A stretch of DNA of 64,000 bases. Source: Tribonema minus. Its lineage: Eukaryota > Sar > Xanthophyceae > Tribonematales > Tribonemataceae. Under the pieces are notes generated by a model. It saw nothing but the letters and a program-made list of their open reading frames with translations, made no database searches and was not told the origin of the DNA. The DNA lies in contig JAFCMP010000545.1 of the NCBI GenBank assembly GCA_017506865.1, positions 310,001-374,000 of the forward strand. Reading direction: 5' to 3'. Positions within the stretch are counted from its first letter, which is position 1; every line of letters starts with the position of its first letter. This document shows positions 35,055 through 48,100 of the stretch, one piece after another. A program made the position numbers and the translations under genes.

Positions 35055-35120
35055 GCTGCTGCGTTGACGCAAGCTTTTCGATTGCATAGGCAACCCGGCC
35101 TCCCTTGGGCCTTTATAAAT
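28461..35120 (+). mobile_element. Non-LTR-type retrotransposon, boundaries unresolved
   Basis: No long terminal repeats, integrase or RNase H are evident. The tail after the stop has a GGCCTCCCTTGGGCC hairpin at 35097-35111 but no poly-A or simple-repeat tail that would fix the 3' end. The end given is nominal. The element lies between the convergent 3' ends of the sulfotransferase and phosphatase genes. Confidence 0.6.
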
Positions 35121-36640
35121 ACAAGTCCATACGTCCACCATTCATAAAAATCATTGAAGTGCATGTAGTTGAGGTGGGAGTCTTGAATGTGTGCTCATCA
35201 AAAATTGCTGCGACTTGCACAAAACAAATGATTCTCACATGCATTGGTCGACTACGGGAAGTGTGCCAGCGAGTCGACTTTGTGGCACGAACACGGTTGT
35301 CTTCCTTCAAAGATGATTCACAGTTATTGAACTGCATGCTATTCTCATTTGGCATTCGCACATCATGGCGCATTGGATTTGGGACCGAACGCCCTGAGTG
35401 CTCATGGTTATGGTGTAGACAACATCGCCTTGCAGACATGGCACATATGTGGGATCACTACGCTCATCCAGCCGAAACCTGCAGCAGCAGCTGTGCCAAT
35501 GCACTGCATGGGCATACTATTGGTGCCTTTAATGGGCTGCCATGGCCTATTCTTCACATCGTTACCTGTATTGAAGCAACGGCATTCAGTGCCGGCATAT
35601 GAATCACAAAGCAGATCAGGCATAGACTCCAGACAAATGCGGCGCACATAAAAGAAGTACAGGCATGATCACGACAAACAAAATGAGCACACAGACAATT
35701 TTAACACCCGTAGATTGTGCAGAGATATGGCGTCCTTTGCATCCATTTTTCTGTCAATTACAGCAAACAAAGTGAAGATCACCTAGGTGCTACCGCAGCG
35801 CATGTCTTGGCCTCAACAATTGCTCTTCAGTGCGAGGCGATGAGTGAGAGGCTGATATAGGGCCGAATGCCTGTTGCACTGGTGCGTCAATCCGCCCTGC
35901 CCTCCTTATAGTTTGAGCCCTAATCCCAACTGCCAGCATTCAGTCTGCACACACGCTCCAATGGCAAGCGGAGCGCATGGGAGCGCACCGCGTTCGTCAA
36001 AGTGAAAAGCACCTGCGGCCATGGCGGAAAGAACAGGTGCGCACAACACTGGCTTGGGCGGGAGCACTGGCGGTTACGACGTGGCAGTTACGAGTCACTG
36101 AGTCCTGCAGCCACCGCCGCTACACGCTGCTGTCACAGTGTCATGCGCGGAGCAGCAGAGGCGTCGCCGCACAGCACCAATGTTGAAGTTCAACGCCAGC
36201 TGCAGCAGCGCCTCGTCGGCTGGGGCTGAGTCGACGCAAGCGCGGAGAGACGCGGCGCGTGCAGGCAGACCGCGCGGACCTACCACGTAGCCGCGACTGC
36301 AACCGCAGCGCATGCGTCGAACGACCATGAAGCCCCCCGAGGGGCCGGCGCGCTGTGCAGCTGTGCACCAGGTCAATGCCGCAGAGAGAGGTGGGGTCTT
36401 GGGGCTCCATTGAGCTGAGCCGTGATGCAGCAGCAGTGATCCGCGACCGATCAGACGCGCGGAGGGCGCAGCGTACATGCGCGCCGCTGCCGTGTCAAAA
36501 CAACCGACAAACTGCTCAGGGTTCCACTGAGATACGCTGTGCTGTGTGCTGCGGCAACAGCGGCGGGCAGCGACAGCGCCGCTCATCAGAGGAAGCATGC
36601 TGCTACACCCGAAGGTCCGCGCTGAAGAGCCGTGGCTTTG
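35055..36640. other. Retroelement 3' flank, no gene seen
   Basis: Sequence from 35055 to about 35960 is AT-richer and without coding signs. From about 36090 the GC content rises and merges into the degenerate edge of the tandem array described next. No coding segment is supported. Confidence 0.4.
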
Positions 36641-37440
36641 CGCAGCGCTCCGCTAGGTTGAGGCGTGCTGCAGCAAATGCGGCGCGGGTGCGTCAGCCAG
36701 CCACCGGAAAGCGCAGCGGGGGCCAGCGGGACCGTCCGCGTCGCACTCTGCTCAGCGCTTGTCGAGCTGAGCCGTGCTGCAGCGGAGCGCGCTGAAACCT
36801 GTTGCAGCAAAGGCGCGCGCGTGCCTCAGCAGGCCCACGGGGCAGCGCGCGCGGCGGCCGGCGCCGGTGAGGCGAGCACGGCACGACGAGTCCGTGTGCA
36901 AGAGCTTCGGTGACTCTTCTGAGCGCTGCACAGAGCTGAGCCGTGCTGTCGCGCGTCGGCCGGCGGCGAGGAAGCCCGCGCTGAGCGCTGATGACGCGCG
37001 CACGACAGGTCCGCCTCGAAGCGCTCGGTGACACTGCTCAGCGCTCTGTTGAGCTGAGCCGTGCTGTTGCGGATCAGGCGGCGGCGAGGAATCGCGCGCT
37101 GAGCGCTGATGACGCGCGCAGGACAGGTCCGTCCGTGAGCTCGATGACGCTAGGCAGCGCTCCACAGAGCTGAGCCGTGCTGCGGTCGCGCGTCAGCCGG
37201 CCACGAGGAAGAACGTGCTGAGCGCTGGTGACGAGCTCCATGACACTGCGCAGCGCTGCACAGAGCTGAGCCGTGCTGATGCGCGCGTCAGCCGGCCACG
37301 AGAAATCGTGTACTGAGCGCTGGTGACGAGCTCGATGACGCCTCGCAGCGCTGCACAGAGCTGAGCCGTGCTGCCATGCCTCAGCCGGCCACGAGGAAGC
37401 GCGGCGGGCGCGGCGGTATGCGCACGAGGTCCGTGTCGAA
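36640..37440 (-). repeat. Tandem array derived from the terminal exon of the phosphatase
   Basis: At least six units of about 75-125 bases contain GAGCTGAGCCGTGCTG, a CGTCAGCCGGCCACGAGGAA-like block, GCGCTGAGCGCTG(A/G)TGACG, and often a GAGGTCCGTGTCGAAGAGCT-like block. The last two match the coding 3' end of phosphatase exon 3 (37381-37450). The array lies directly downstream of that gene's stop. Units become more degenerate away from the gene. Confidence 0.8.
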
Positions 37441-38969
37441 GAGCTCGATGAACTGCTCGTTCTGGACGCGCACCTTGTGCTTGGTGAAGTGCCGGTACTC
37501 CTCAAAGATCGAACTGAGGTTCCAGCGCTGCAGCTTGCGCAGGCACGCCACGACCGTGCCTGGAGGGCGACGGCAGAACATGCATGATTCATGAGTACTT
37601 TTTCAGGCATCTTGACGTTAACAAAGGAGGGAGGTGGGAGTTGAAGTTGCAAATAAATTGGGCCGTTACATGTTGGGCATAAGTTGATGATGGGTACACA
37701 AGCGCCGCGGGCATGCGCGCCAAAGAATTAGATGTCCAGGTGTAACGTGCACAGCAGGCCAGAGGGGGGTGGTTTAACGTACCAGACGCTGCCGCACAAT
37801 AGACTCAAAGAGCTGTCTCCCTTGAAGCATGAAGCTGAGGTTCCAGAGGTGTAGTGTGTACAGGCGTGATCGATGGCGTCTGCATAGGCATGCGCACAAA
37901 ATCATCGTCCGTGTCAAGCAGCAATGCATGCTTGCCAAGGTTTCGCTTCACGGGCTCCAAATGCAGCACAGCGTGCAACGCTTGCATTAAAAACTTCTGA
38001 TTGTACATGAATGATGCGATAAATGTCAGCTGAGTGAGTGCAGCTCTCAGTGTTGTGCAGGATGCTTCTCTTCATCTACATACAAGACCCCCCACAAATA
38101 AGATGCTGCTGTGTCTCGTCACGTGGAGGCGAACGTTCTGTCCTGGCACTTGCCTGTGCGGTGCTTGCCAGTGCCGCACATGACCAGCAGGGGGTAGTGC
38201 GTTGTGTCCACCAGATACGAGAGCGCCTCTATCACAGTCTCCTCAGCAATCATATGATTGTTCCTGCTCTTGTTGGCCAATTGGGCGGACTCGTCCTGCT
38301 CCCCCAGGCACACCAGCTTCACCTCCTGGTCCTCCAGGAAGCTCTCGCTGCGCGCGCGTGTGGCGCATCGAAGGTCAGCAACTTCAGATGTATGCTGATT
38401 TGAGCAACTTCAAGAATATGCTGGTTGTACCGCCATGCGCAAGGGGGAAGCCGAAAAGATCGACAGCTGAGTGGTTGAGACTGTTTGAGTCAGCACACGT
38501 CAGAACAGTGCAAAGGTCCATGTTCAGCAACAATACGCGACAGTGACACCGTGCTGGCAAATACTTTTCAGAGAATCGCCCTTGTACAGACACTCGCGCG
38601 TGTCAGCAATTACACAGTACAGTGAGCGACATACATGCCAGGCGAAGCTCATTGATTGAAAGCGTAGCATCTGGCGGCTATAGCAGCATTGCACAAAATG
38701 CATGATAGTATGCAAGTTTGACACTGATGTAGGAATACGATCTGCTGTGGCGGCGGCGCGCTCAGCTGCCCTACAAGGCCTTGCCTATTAGATGCAGACT
38801 GCAGGATGACATTCACTCACAGCTGAGCGTCTATGTCTTCGTCTGGGAAGAGGTAGATGATGGTCTTCAGCTTCAGCCGCTCCAGGAAGGGGTAGTTGAT
38901 CTCCGTGGGCAGGCCGCTTCTGTAGAGTCCCTCCTCCACCGGCGCAAAGTTCACAGGAGGGAAGAACAT
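37381..38969 (-). CDS. Siw14-type atypical dual-specificity phosphatase
   Basis: Three exons join in phase: 38969-38821, 38347-38154 and 37559-37381, giving 173 aa, a normal length for this family. It opens PPVNFAPVEEGLYRSGLPTE, then FLERLKLKTIIYLFPDE, both hallmarks of plant and fungal PFA-DSP/Siw14 proteins. The P-loop is CGTGKHR (Cys107, Arg113) followed by TG at the exon junction and VVACLRKLQRWNLSSIFEEY. Family members hydrolyse phosphotyrosine in vitro and 5-beta-phosphate of inositol pyrophosphates. Intron 2 has a GC donor (acag|gcaagt at 38153), supported because it alone restores the HRTG-TVVACLRK continuity. The C-terminus (RIPPRPPRFLVAG) is short and lies where the tandem array begins. 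It is head-to-head with the DnaJ gene. Confidence 0.9.
37795..37935 (-). repeat. Decayed upstream copy of phosphatase exon 3
   Basis: Plus-strand CTGAGGTTCCAG at 37832-37843 and the GCGCACAAAATCATCGTCCG block (about 37892-37911) with TGTCAAGCAG after it parallel bases 37514-37525 and 37420-37445 of exon 3, in changed order. It lies in intron 2 and is not translatable. Confidence 0.45.
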
Positions 38970-39147
38970 CGCTGCCGCCCTGAAGCACCCCCGCCCAGTA
39001 CAACCTCAACTCTAACTTCAAGGCCTCATTTTTCAAAAAACGCTCGCCAGCCCACCACCGAAGCCGACGCAGCCAGGTCTGGGAGCGGAATAGACCAGCT
39101 GCCTGTTGACACGCAGCCTCTGCTCAATAGACCACCTGGCTGCCGCC
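38970..39147. promoter_or_regulatory. Shared intergenic promoter region (phosphatase / DnaJ)
   Basis: There are 178 bases between divergent start codons. The region includes CTCAACTCTAACTTCAAGG near 39004. Function is inferred from position only. Confidence 0.4.
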
Positions 39148-42100
39148 ATGGCCAGCGCAAACGCAGGAGCTGGGCCGACAGAGCCAGCAGCCAGCGCGAC
39201 GCCAGCTGCTGCGGTCGCTGCGAACGGAGAGATCGAAGGAGAAGAGGCTGGCTTCGATGAGTTCGACGAGGAGCTCAGCATGTTCGACACGTCTCGGCCC
39301 AAGCACGTGGGACAGGTGATTACTCGCTGTCACTGTTTGGAGGCAGCCACCACCTCGCTCCGTCGATGACCTTGACAGACTCTTTTCTCAGGGTCCGGGA
39401 GAGTATCTTCCTGTACCGTAGGCCATTTTCAATCCATCGTCTCATGACCGGATCCAACCCTGCGATACCATCAGGGCTTCGCACTTATCGGTCTCGTCGT
39501 GGCCTCCCTGCCGTCTCAGGGATTGGCAAGCGGCCTGGGCTCCATAGCCAAGGGCGTTGGCAGCGGCTTGGCAGTGGTGGTGGCGGGACCGATGTATGGC
39601 GCAAAGCAGGGCGGCGCGACGGGCTTTGCTAAAGGACTCATTGGCGGTGTGGTGGCCGGCACCGGCCTGGCCCTTGCCGGCGTTGCTGTCGGAGGCGTTC
39701 AGATGGCCAGAGGCATCTGGAACACTGGTACGCTTGCGCAAAGGTTTCCTATTCTTTCCACATCATGCAGAATTTCTTTCCACAATCTTTTGTGAGTCGG
39801 TGCAAGGCATTTTCCGTGTCATGTGCCACGTGCGCTGCTGCCAGAGCTGTATTGGCTGCTCGGTTGAGATGTGCGCAGCTGCCATTCGCTTGTCCAGATG
39901 GCCTGTGATTGCCATGCATCGACTACGTGCTTACATTGGGTCTGTGTAACACGCGGCCGTGGTGGTTTGAGCCAACTGCATGGCGCACAGCGCTGTGATC
40001 TGTGCCAGGTTCACCTGCGCAATGTGGATTGGTCTCCCCACGGGTGCGTATGAAAAGTGCTGGCACAATCTGCGTGTCATGGTTGTCCACATATTGTTGT
40101 ACCAGCAATGCAGGTTAACGCTACCAGTCAAACTTGGGGTTCAGAGGAAACGGCCATATTGAACTTCTGAGCGCTGGTGTTGTCTGGCCAGTCATTGCTT
40201 ACATGCTCTGTTCACTGCACGCGGAGACAGCCAGGGACCTCAGGGCGCCGGCGGAGAATTTGCGCAAGCTTGTTTACAAATTATCCGTTAGCTTGTTGAC
40301 AACAGTCTGTCAGCGCGCTGAGGCCCAAGCTTGTTGACGAATTCTCCGTCAGCGCCCTGAGGTCCCTGGCTGTCTCCGCGTGCAGTGAACGGAGCATACT
40401 GACTCACCTGCCACGGGAGATTTGCACACGCTCGTTGAGTTGCTTCAGCACTGTCACAGAATAGGTAGTCATGTAGAGTCTTATGACACACAGCCTGCAT
40501 GTTGAAGTTCCCCCCTGTTTAAGCCAAGCACTAACTAATCGTGACCATTTTTACGCTGCATTGCCACAGCGGAAGCGATCTCCGCCACTAAGGAGGGTAA
40601 GGAGTGGGACGAGACAAGCGGCAAATGGATTCTTTACAATCTCCCCGAGGAGGCGACGCTGGTGCTGCCTATGGATGAGGTGCGTGCTTGCAGTTGACGT
40701 TGAACTATGCATTGGCCAGCGCATTGAAGTATCATGCTCTGCAACCACTTCACCTGCAGAGCGTGCGTGCTCTGCGCTCACAGCAACTATGCAGGCGGTC
40801 AGAAAAATGTCAAAGCAGGTACATATCAGTGGAGGACGTCGTTGTCTCGCATGCACTCGCCATGAAGTTACTCAAATCCTCGAGCGCAAATGCCGTAGGC
40901 GGTCTTGGTGTGTACATGCGTGCAGGTGGCATACAAAGAGTACCGTTAGCAGTGGCCTGCATTGCGGTTCAGTCAACCGCATTACCATCGAAGTTGCACT
41001 TGACGTTGCAGCCAAGTAAGAAAATTAAGTCAGCATGTGTGACACTATGCAGAGTACAGTGCAGGTTAACGATTTGCGTGCAGGCAGCGTACACGAAGTA
41101 CTGCAAGCAGGCACGGCTCAGCCAGGCCTCACCAGGTTGATGTTACACTTAAAGTGACCTCAATCAGCAAACCGCTGAGAGCAAGTTCACGGTCGTTCGG
41201 ATGCAGGCGGCGTTCATGGAGTACCGCAAGCAGGCACGGCTCAGCCAGGGCCTCCTCTCCTCCTCCAAATCGGCCAACAGCCCTCCAACCCCCTCAGACG
41301 CGGACGACGGCAGCGCTGCACGCCCCGCGTCCCCCCGGAAAACCCTTAAACCTGCCGCCACAGGGCCCGCGCGCGACGTGGTGGAGCTGGAGTACTATGA
41401 ACTGCTGGGCGTGGCGTCGAATGCGACGGCGGCGGAGATCAAGAAGGCGTACTATCTCACTGCGCTCAAGCTGCACCCCGATAAGAATCCGGGGGACGTG
41501 GAGGCGGCGGCGCGCTTCCAGGCGGTTGGCGAGGCGTATCAGGTGACGCTCCCTCTGGTGTACTGGCTTTGTACTTGGTGTGTACTAGGCCTGGTGCTCG
41601 GTTGTAGCGCTCGAGCGCGTCCGGACCGTCGGCGAGGCGTATCTGGTGACGCTCCCTCTGGTGTACTGATTGTGGACTGGTTGTGTACCGTTTTGTGGAG
41701 CTGCAGTGCGTCAGGCCGTCGGCTAGGCGCAGTAGGTGCGGCGAGGAGCTGCAATCGCACTCAGCCTCTCTTTGGTTCTACAGCGGAAGCAGTGGCCAGG
41801 GGGATGAGCACACCTTCATGAAAGTTTCTCAGGAGACCCCGCTTCCCTGAGAATGTTTAATAGCTCAAATGGTCGGGCTCGATGAGCCCTTTCAAATGCA
41901 CCTCTTTTCAAGTCCCCAGGCCTCAAAGTTCAAGAGTTACAGTGGATTCGGTGACTAAATCTGTGCTTGACATAAGTAGGGTTTGAACTAGGGTTTGGCG
42001 TTGCTCAGCTCCACCGACTCGCGGGGGCTCAAGGAGGTGGCCAATCGATGCCTGACACGTGGGGCTTTCCGGTGGTGCAACCTGTTCCCGCTGAAATTCG

Positions 42101-45100
42101 GGGTCTCCGGCGTTTGTGTCAGGCAAGCGTGCTGCTGAGAGAGCAAAATGGGCAGTCGGCCACTGCAGCCTTGCGGCTGCTGGTGTGGCACCCAGCCCGT
42201 GTAGACCTGTCGAGCACCTCGTAAGGACGCAGAGAACACGTAGTACTCGCAGCCTCGCCTGCAAACGCGTGTGTGGTCGCTGCTGCTGATGCAGCAGCAG
42301 CAGTAGCTGTGGATTATCGATGCTGCTTGCCCTGCTGCACACAAATGACCAGCGGCGTGGTAGTAACAGGTGCACATGTGCAGGCCGACCTTGCTTAGAA
42401 GCCCGGCTTATTTCAGGGCCGTTTTGGCGGATTTGGGCGGTTACAGCCGATTGTAGTCAGCGTCAGTCGACACATAACCGGTTATAACCGGTTTTCTGTG
42501 ATTTTTCTCGACTCAAGACGGCTAAAGTCGGACATGCTATCAACTATCCATCATGTCAATGAGGGGATTCCAGTCCACATAATATTAGGAGCCACCTCCC
42601 TCATTACACTACATCAGAAGCTATCCTATATCAACCCCCATCCCCCTAGTCACTGCTTCCACTGTATGCCATCTCGGCACATGGTACACCCGCCACAGGG
42701 TCTGCGGTTGAAAGTGTCGCTGGTGTGCAATGAAAGCATCGTGTTCAATGATGCAGACGCTGAGCGATGAGGAGCTGCGGTTACGCTGGAACAAATTCGT
42801 GCGCGCGCCCACTGCAGTCTCTCCTTGCTCTCTGTCCTGACCAATAATTGACAGAAAGAGCCAATTTCTGCGCCGTTTTGATGACAATTTGCACACACAT
42901 TGCATTGTTTTGAATGCGGCAGACGCTGAGCGATGAGGAGCTGCGGTTGCGTTACGACAAGTATGGGCGCGCGGGCACTGCGGATGCGCCTGTTATGGAC
43001 AGCGCGGCGTTCTTTGCCATGGTCTTCGGCAGCGAGAAGTTTGAGCCTCTGGTCGGCGAGATGAAGGTGGGCCTGCATACATACATACGGCGCGCTTTAA
43101 TGCTTGCAAAAAGTGTATATAATAAAAATAAGTGTATAGATAGTGTTACTCGCTATGGTCTTTGGCAGCGATAAGTTTGAGCCACTGGTCGGCGAGATTA
43201 AGGTGGTCATGCATACATACATACAGCGCGCTGTAATACCTAACAAAAATTACATATAGTGCTGTTCACTATGATCTTCGGCAGCGAGAAGTCCGAGCCA
43301 CTGGTCGGCGAGATGAAGGTGGGGGCATGCATACATACACAAGGCGTGCTGCAATGTGTGTGTACAGTATGTTGAAGTATGATTGATGTGAGAGCCTATA
43401 TGCTATGCCCTGTGGTGGCTCATGTCCATGTATGTCACGCGCGCTCAAGTGTATTGGAGTATGTAGAAGTGAATTTGCGATGTGACGCTATGCGGTGGCA
43501 CACGAATGCACGTCAGCGCGATGCATGTGCACAGGCACGGCGGCGCCGCACATCCGGCTGCTCGACGCTGCGAAGCCATTGGCACGTACACTCGAAACGC
43601 TCAGCGAGTTGAAGTTTGCCCCATGCTGCGCCCTTGAGGACTCAGAGACGGGGGGACCCGTGCTTCGAGAGGACTCAGGCCTGGGGCACGTTTGGTGCCC
43701 GCAGTGAACGCAGTGTACGAAGCAGCCACGCGTTCTCGCATTGATTCCTTAAGTTGCAAGTTGTCCTGACCGTGAGAGTTCCCCCTTCTGTTGGTTGAAG
43801 TTATGTGAACACAGATTGATGTCCTCAGCTGGGAAGTTGTCCTGACAGCTGAAGACTTTGTACTCACGTTGGTGTCTTCAGCTGGGAAGTTGCTTCGAGA
43901 GGACTCAGGCCTGGGGCACGTTTGGTGCCCGCAGTGAACGCAGTGTACGAAGCAGCCATGCGTTCTCGCATTGATTCCTTAAGTTGCAAGTTGTCCTGAC
44001 CGTGAGAGTTCCCCCTTCTGTTGGTTGAAGTTATGTGAACACAGATTGATGTCCTCAGCTGGGAAGTTGTCCTGACAGCTGAAGACTTTGTACTCACGTT
44101 GGTGTCTTCAGCTGGGAAGTTGTCCTGATAGTTGAAGTTTTTCTAGGAGCTGAACTCTCTATCATGCTGTACCTCGACGTTGCGGCAGATGAGCGCGACG
44201 GTCACCATGATCGACGAGGAGGACTCGGAGTCAGCGTATATGCAATCACGTTGGTGTCTTCAGCTGGGAAGTTGTCCTGCTAGTGGAAGTTCCTTTTTTT
44301 GATAGTTTCTCTTTCTGATAGTTGAAGACTGTCTTCTCTTTCTGATAGTTGAAGTGTGCCTTTTGCTGCCCTGCCGCCGCTACAGATGAGCGCCATGATC
44401 ACCATGATCGACGAAGAGGACTCAGAGCCAGCGCACATCAGGCGCGTGCGCGAGGCGCGCAAGCAGTGGAAGTTGCCCTGATAGTGGAAGTTCTTCTTTC
44501 TGATAGGTCGTCCTCCTGATAGTTGAATTCTGTCTTCTTTTTCTGATAGATGAACACATCATCATGCTGCCCTTCGCAGATGAGCGCGATGATCACTATG
44601 ATCGACGAGGAGGATTCGGAGCCAGCGCACCTCAGGCGCGCGCGTGAGGCGCTCAAGCAGTGGAAGCGCGAGGTGCAGTGCGCGGTCAACCTGGCGGCGC
44701 TGCTGCAGCCATTCGTGGATGAGGAGGTGACAGAGGCGGCGCTGGCGGCGAGTCTGGAGGAAATGGCGCAGGTGAACTTGATTCAAGTGTGAAGTTGGAT
44801 CTGAGTAGTGCCTGGAGGGAAAAATGGCGTAGGTGAACTGGCTCTTCAAGTGCATCCAAGTGATGAAGCAGTGCCTGGAGGGATGGCGTGCAGGTGGATG
44901 ATACTTCAACTGTGAAGTTTAGTGGTTTGACTCACTGAGCTACGCTGGCGGCGAGCCGGAGGAATGGCGCAGGTGAACCGATTGCTCAAGTATGAAGTTT
45001 CACCTCAGAACTGGCACGCAGGTGAACTGATGGTATTTGAAGTATGAAGCTGCACCTCAGTAATTGAGTAGTGCCTCCATCAGGTGAATGATACGTCAGG

Positions 45101-48100
45101 TGAAGGTTGAATTTTAGGTTGCCACACTGAGCTGTGCTGGCGGTCAGGCTGGAGGAACTGGTGATGATGCTCTGTGTTAAATACAAGGAGGTGGCGCATA
45201 TGGCTCTACGGTCCTCTTGAAGTCGCAAGCAGTTGACAGCAGTGCGCACCCCTGTGCCCTGTATTTGTCGCAGTTGAAGTGTGTTCTCACTTTGCCGTGA
45301 CTCACACTGAAAGGTCGCCCAGTCATCAGTACATGGACTAATTGTTTACAGTATGCAGCAACGTGTGTCCCTCACAGGTCCAGCTATACCTATTGTTTTG
45401 CCTTGCACAAGCTCCTTGTGTAGCTGCAAGACTGCAGTGGATCACCGCTCTGCTCCATCAAGGTTTCACTGCATGTTGAAAGCGCGCAGTACACCACTGG
45501 TATACACCCAGCTGACAGCAAGTTGAAGAGTGTATTTTATCATTACTGATGTAATTACACCAATTGCGTACGGCTTGCAGGAGCTCACTGCGACGCCATT
45601 CGGTGGCGACCATTGGCTATGTGTACTTCATGGCAACGAAGCATGCATGTATGGTTAAAGTCACGACCCTCAAAATTTTGAGGACTTTGCGATAATGGAT
45701 CACCACTGTACCTACTCTCAGGGATACATTGCAGGTGAAGAGCCCTGTTCCTGATGCACTCTTCAAATTGTTTGTGTCTTGCAGGAGTTGGCTGCCACGC
45801 CATTCGGTGGCACGCTGCTGGCGACCATCGGCTACGTTTACAGGGAGGCAGGGAGGGCGTCTCTCGGCGGTGCCGCAGGTGCCTTTGCCGGCACGTTCAG
45901 GCAGACGGGACACTCTCTGGCCACGCGCTATCGCGTCACCAAGGCTGCTGTGGGGATCGCGAAGCAACAGGTGCGCCTTCTATGTTGAAGTTATTAATTT
46001 TCTTTGAGTGTCTACGGCACTTTCAGGCAGATGGGACACTCCCTGGCCACGCGCTATCGCGTCACCAAGGCTGCTGTGGGCATCGCCAAGCAACAGGTGC
46101 GCTTATGTTGCGAGGCTGATAATTAAAGTTGAAGTACATCAGTTGTTTTTGGTGTAACAGAACGTTCAGGCAGACGGGACACTCCCTGGCCACGCGCTAT
46201 CGCGTCACTAAGGCCGCTGTGGGGATCGCCAAGCAGCAGGTGCGCTTGGGATGGTGGTACCTCAAGTTGAAGTATGCTTCTGCCTTGGAGCTTATACATG
46301 TTTTTGGGCCTGTAACAGGACCATGCTGACCATGTAGGTGTGTGACATAGAAGTATGCAACACTAGGAAACACTCATCGTGATTACAATCCACGTGCTTC
46401 ACCGGAATGTATTAGACCAGACCTGATGAGTTTCATGTAGAAGTATTGAGTTTCATGTCGAAGTATTCGCTGCCGCTCTGCGGAGGCTGCAGCCAGCGCT
46501 TGCAAAGCAGCAGGCGCAGGTTGCATGGTGCAAGTTACAGTAGCTCTTTCCTGCATGTGTATGAAGAAGAACATAATAAAAAAATGCACCATCATCACAA
46601 TTGCGGCTGTAAAGTTTATGGCCCGCATTCGCTTGGCAGTGTTTTCGTGTTGGCTTGGCAGTGCTCGTTTGAGAGACGACACGGGGTCATTGCAGCCGCG
46701 GAAGTCGTCAAAGGAGTGCTGTTGTTGAGTGTGAATTGGCATTTACCGCTGATGCAGCGGCAGAAGATGACGTGCAGCAGGTGCGCGATTGCCTGATGCA
46801 CAGCAGTGCCAATGCTGGCAACCATCACTCTACTAACACAACGATTTTGCAGTGCTCCTTCACACACACAGCTTCGAGTGCAAGACTGTCTTGTGTGTCA
46901 TCGCAAGCATCAGCAAACCGGCACCTCCCACTTCTGGTGCGTCACAGGTGAAGATGCAGGGCTCCGCGGCCCAGAAGAAGCTCAGCAAAACCGTCAAGAC
47001 CAAGAAGCGCGGCAGCTTCAACGGCAGGGGGAGCACTGACGCGACAGACGACGCAGCAGCAGCGGCCGCGGCGGAAGCTGCTGCCACTGACGCTCCAAAT
47101 GGTAGCGAGGGCGCTGCTGCTGCTGCTGCCGCTGCTGCGGATGCGGCGGAGGCGGCGGAGGAGGAGGATGAGCTGGACCCGGCGCTGGTGCAGAAGGTGC
47201 GTCACCACTGGCAGTTTGTGACAAGTTCCAAGTGCAACATTATGGTCGGCAGCTATGACGGCAGCAGTGGCGACGGCGGTGCCGCTGTTGCTGCCCGGAG
47301 GGGGAGTCGGAGGCGAAGGAACTGGCATTTGGGCTTCGACATGAGAGCATCTGTTGCTGGCCATGATTTGTCATGGGAAGCACCCCTGATCCTGCTTATT
47401 TAAGTGCTTGACACTATTCTTTGTTTGCTGACAAACAACCATGCTCTTCTGCATTGCAGGCCGCAGAGCACATGCTGGAGATGCTATGGAGCCTCAGCGT
47501 GATTGAGCTGGAGCAGACGCTGCACAGCGTTTGTCGTAAGGTACGAAGGCATGCTTGTAAATACTTTCTTACATGGAAGTACCTCATAATCTCCCAATGT
47601 AGTAGGCATGCGCTCAAGTACATAATGCCTGATGCGTGTGTGTATCCGCTCACGAACCACTGAAGCGTTGTTGCGCAAATGTCCAGGCACATCACCATCG
47701 CCGCGTCTGCATTGTCAGTGTCTACTCACAACAGCACTTGACGTGCTTGCTGGAGTGGGTATACACGTGGCTCGATAGACACTCATGTCCGTGGGACTGG
47801 ACCAAACCCATGAACCAGCCACGCATTGTCATTGAGTTGCTGCTGTTCCCCAGATGGACCCTTGGCTGGCGGCCAAGCGCCAAAAATGGATCAGGGCGCT
47901 CCTTGACTCCATGCTCACGTGCCTCCCCCTCCCCCCTCTGCGCTTTGTTTTCACTTCCAAATAACTTCTTTTTTGCCTCAGGTTCTCGCGGACAGGTCCG
48001 TGGAGAAACCGAAGCGCAAGCGCCGCGCGCAGGGGCTGCTCCTCGCTGGCGCCTCCTTCCTCAAATACGGCGGCACCGCAGCTGCAGGTCTCATTGACAT

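Noticed and set aside
46729..46790. Candidate exon in DnaJ intron 7 encoding [14 protein letters not shown]
   Set aside because: It has a plausible donor but no clear acceptor, and exons 7 and 8 join in phase 0 without it. It may be another decayed junction copy.
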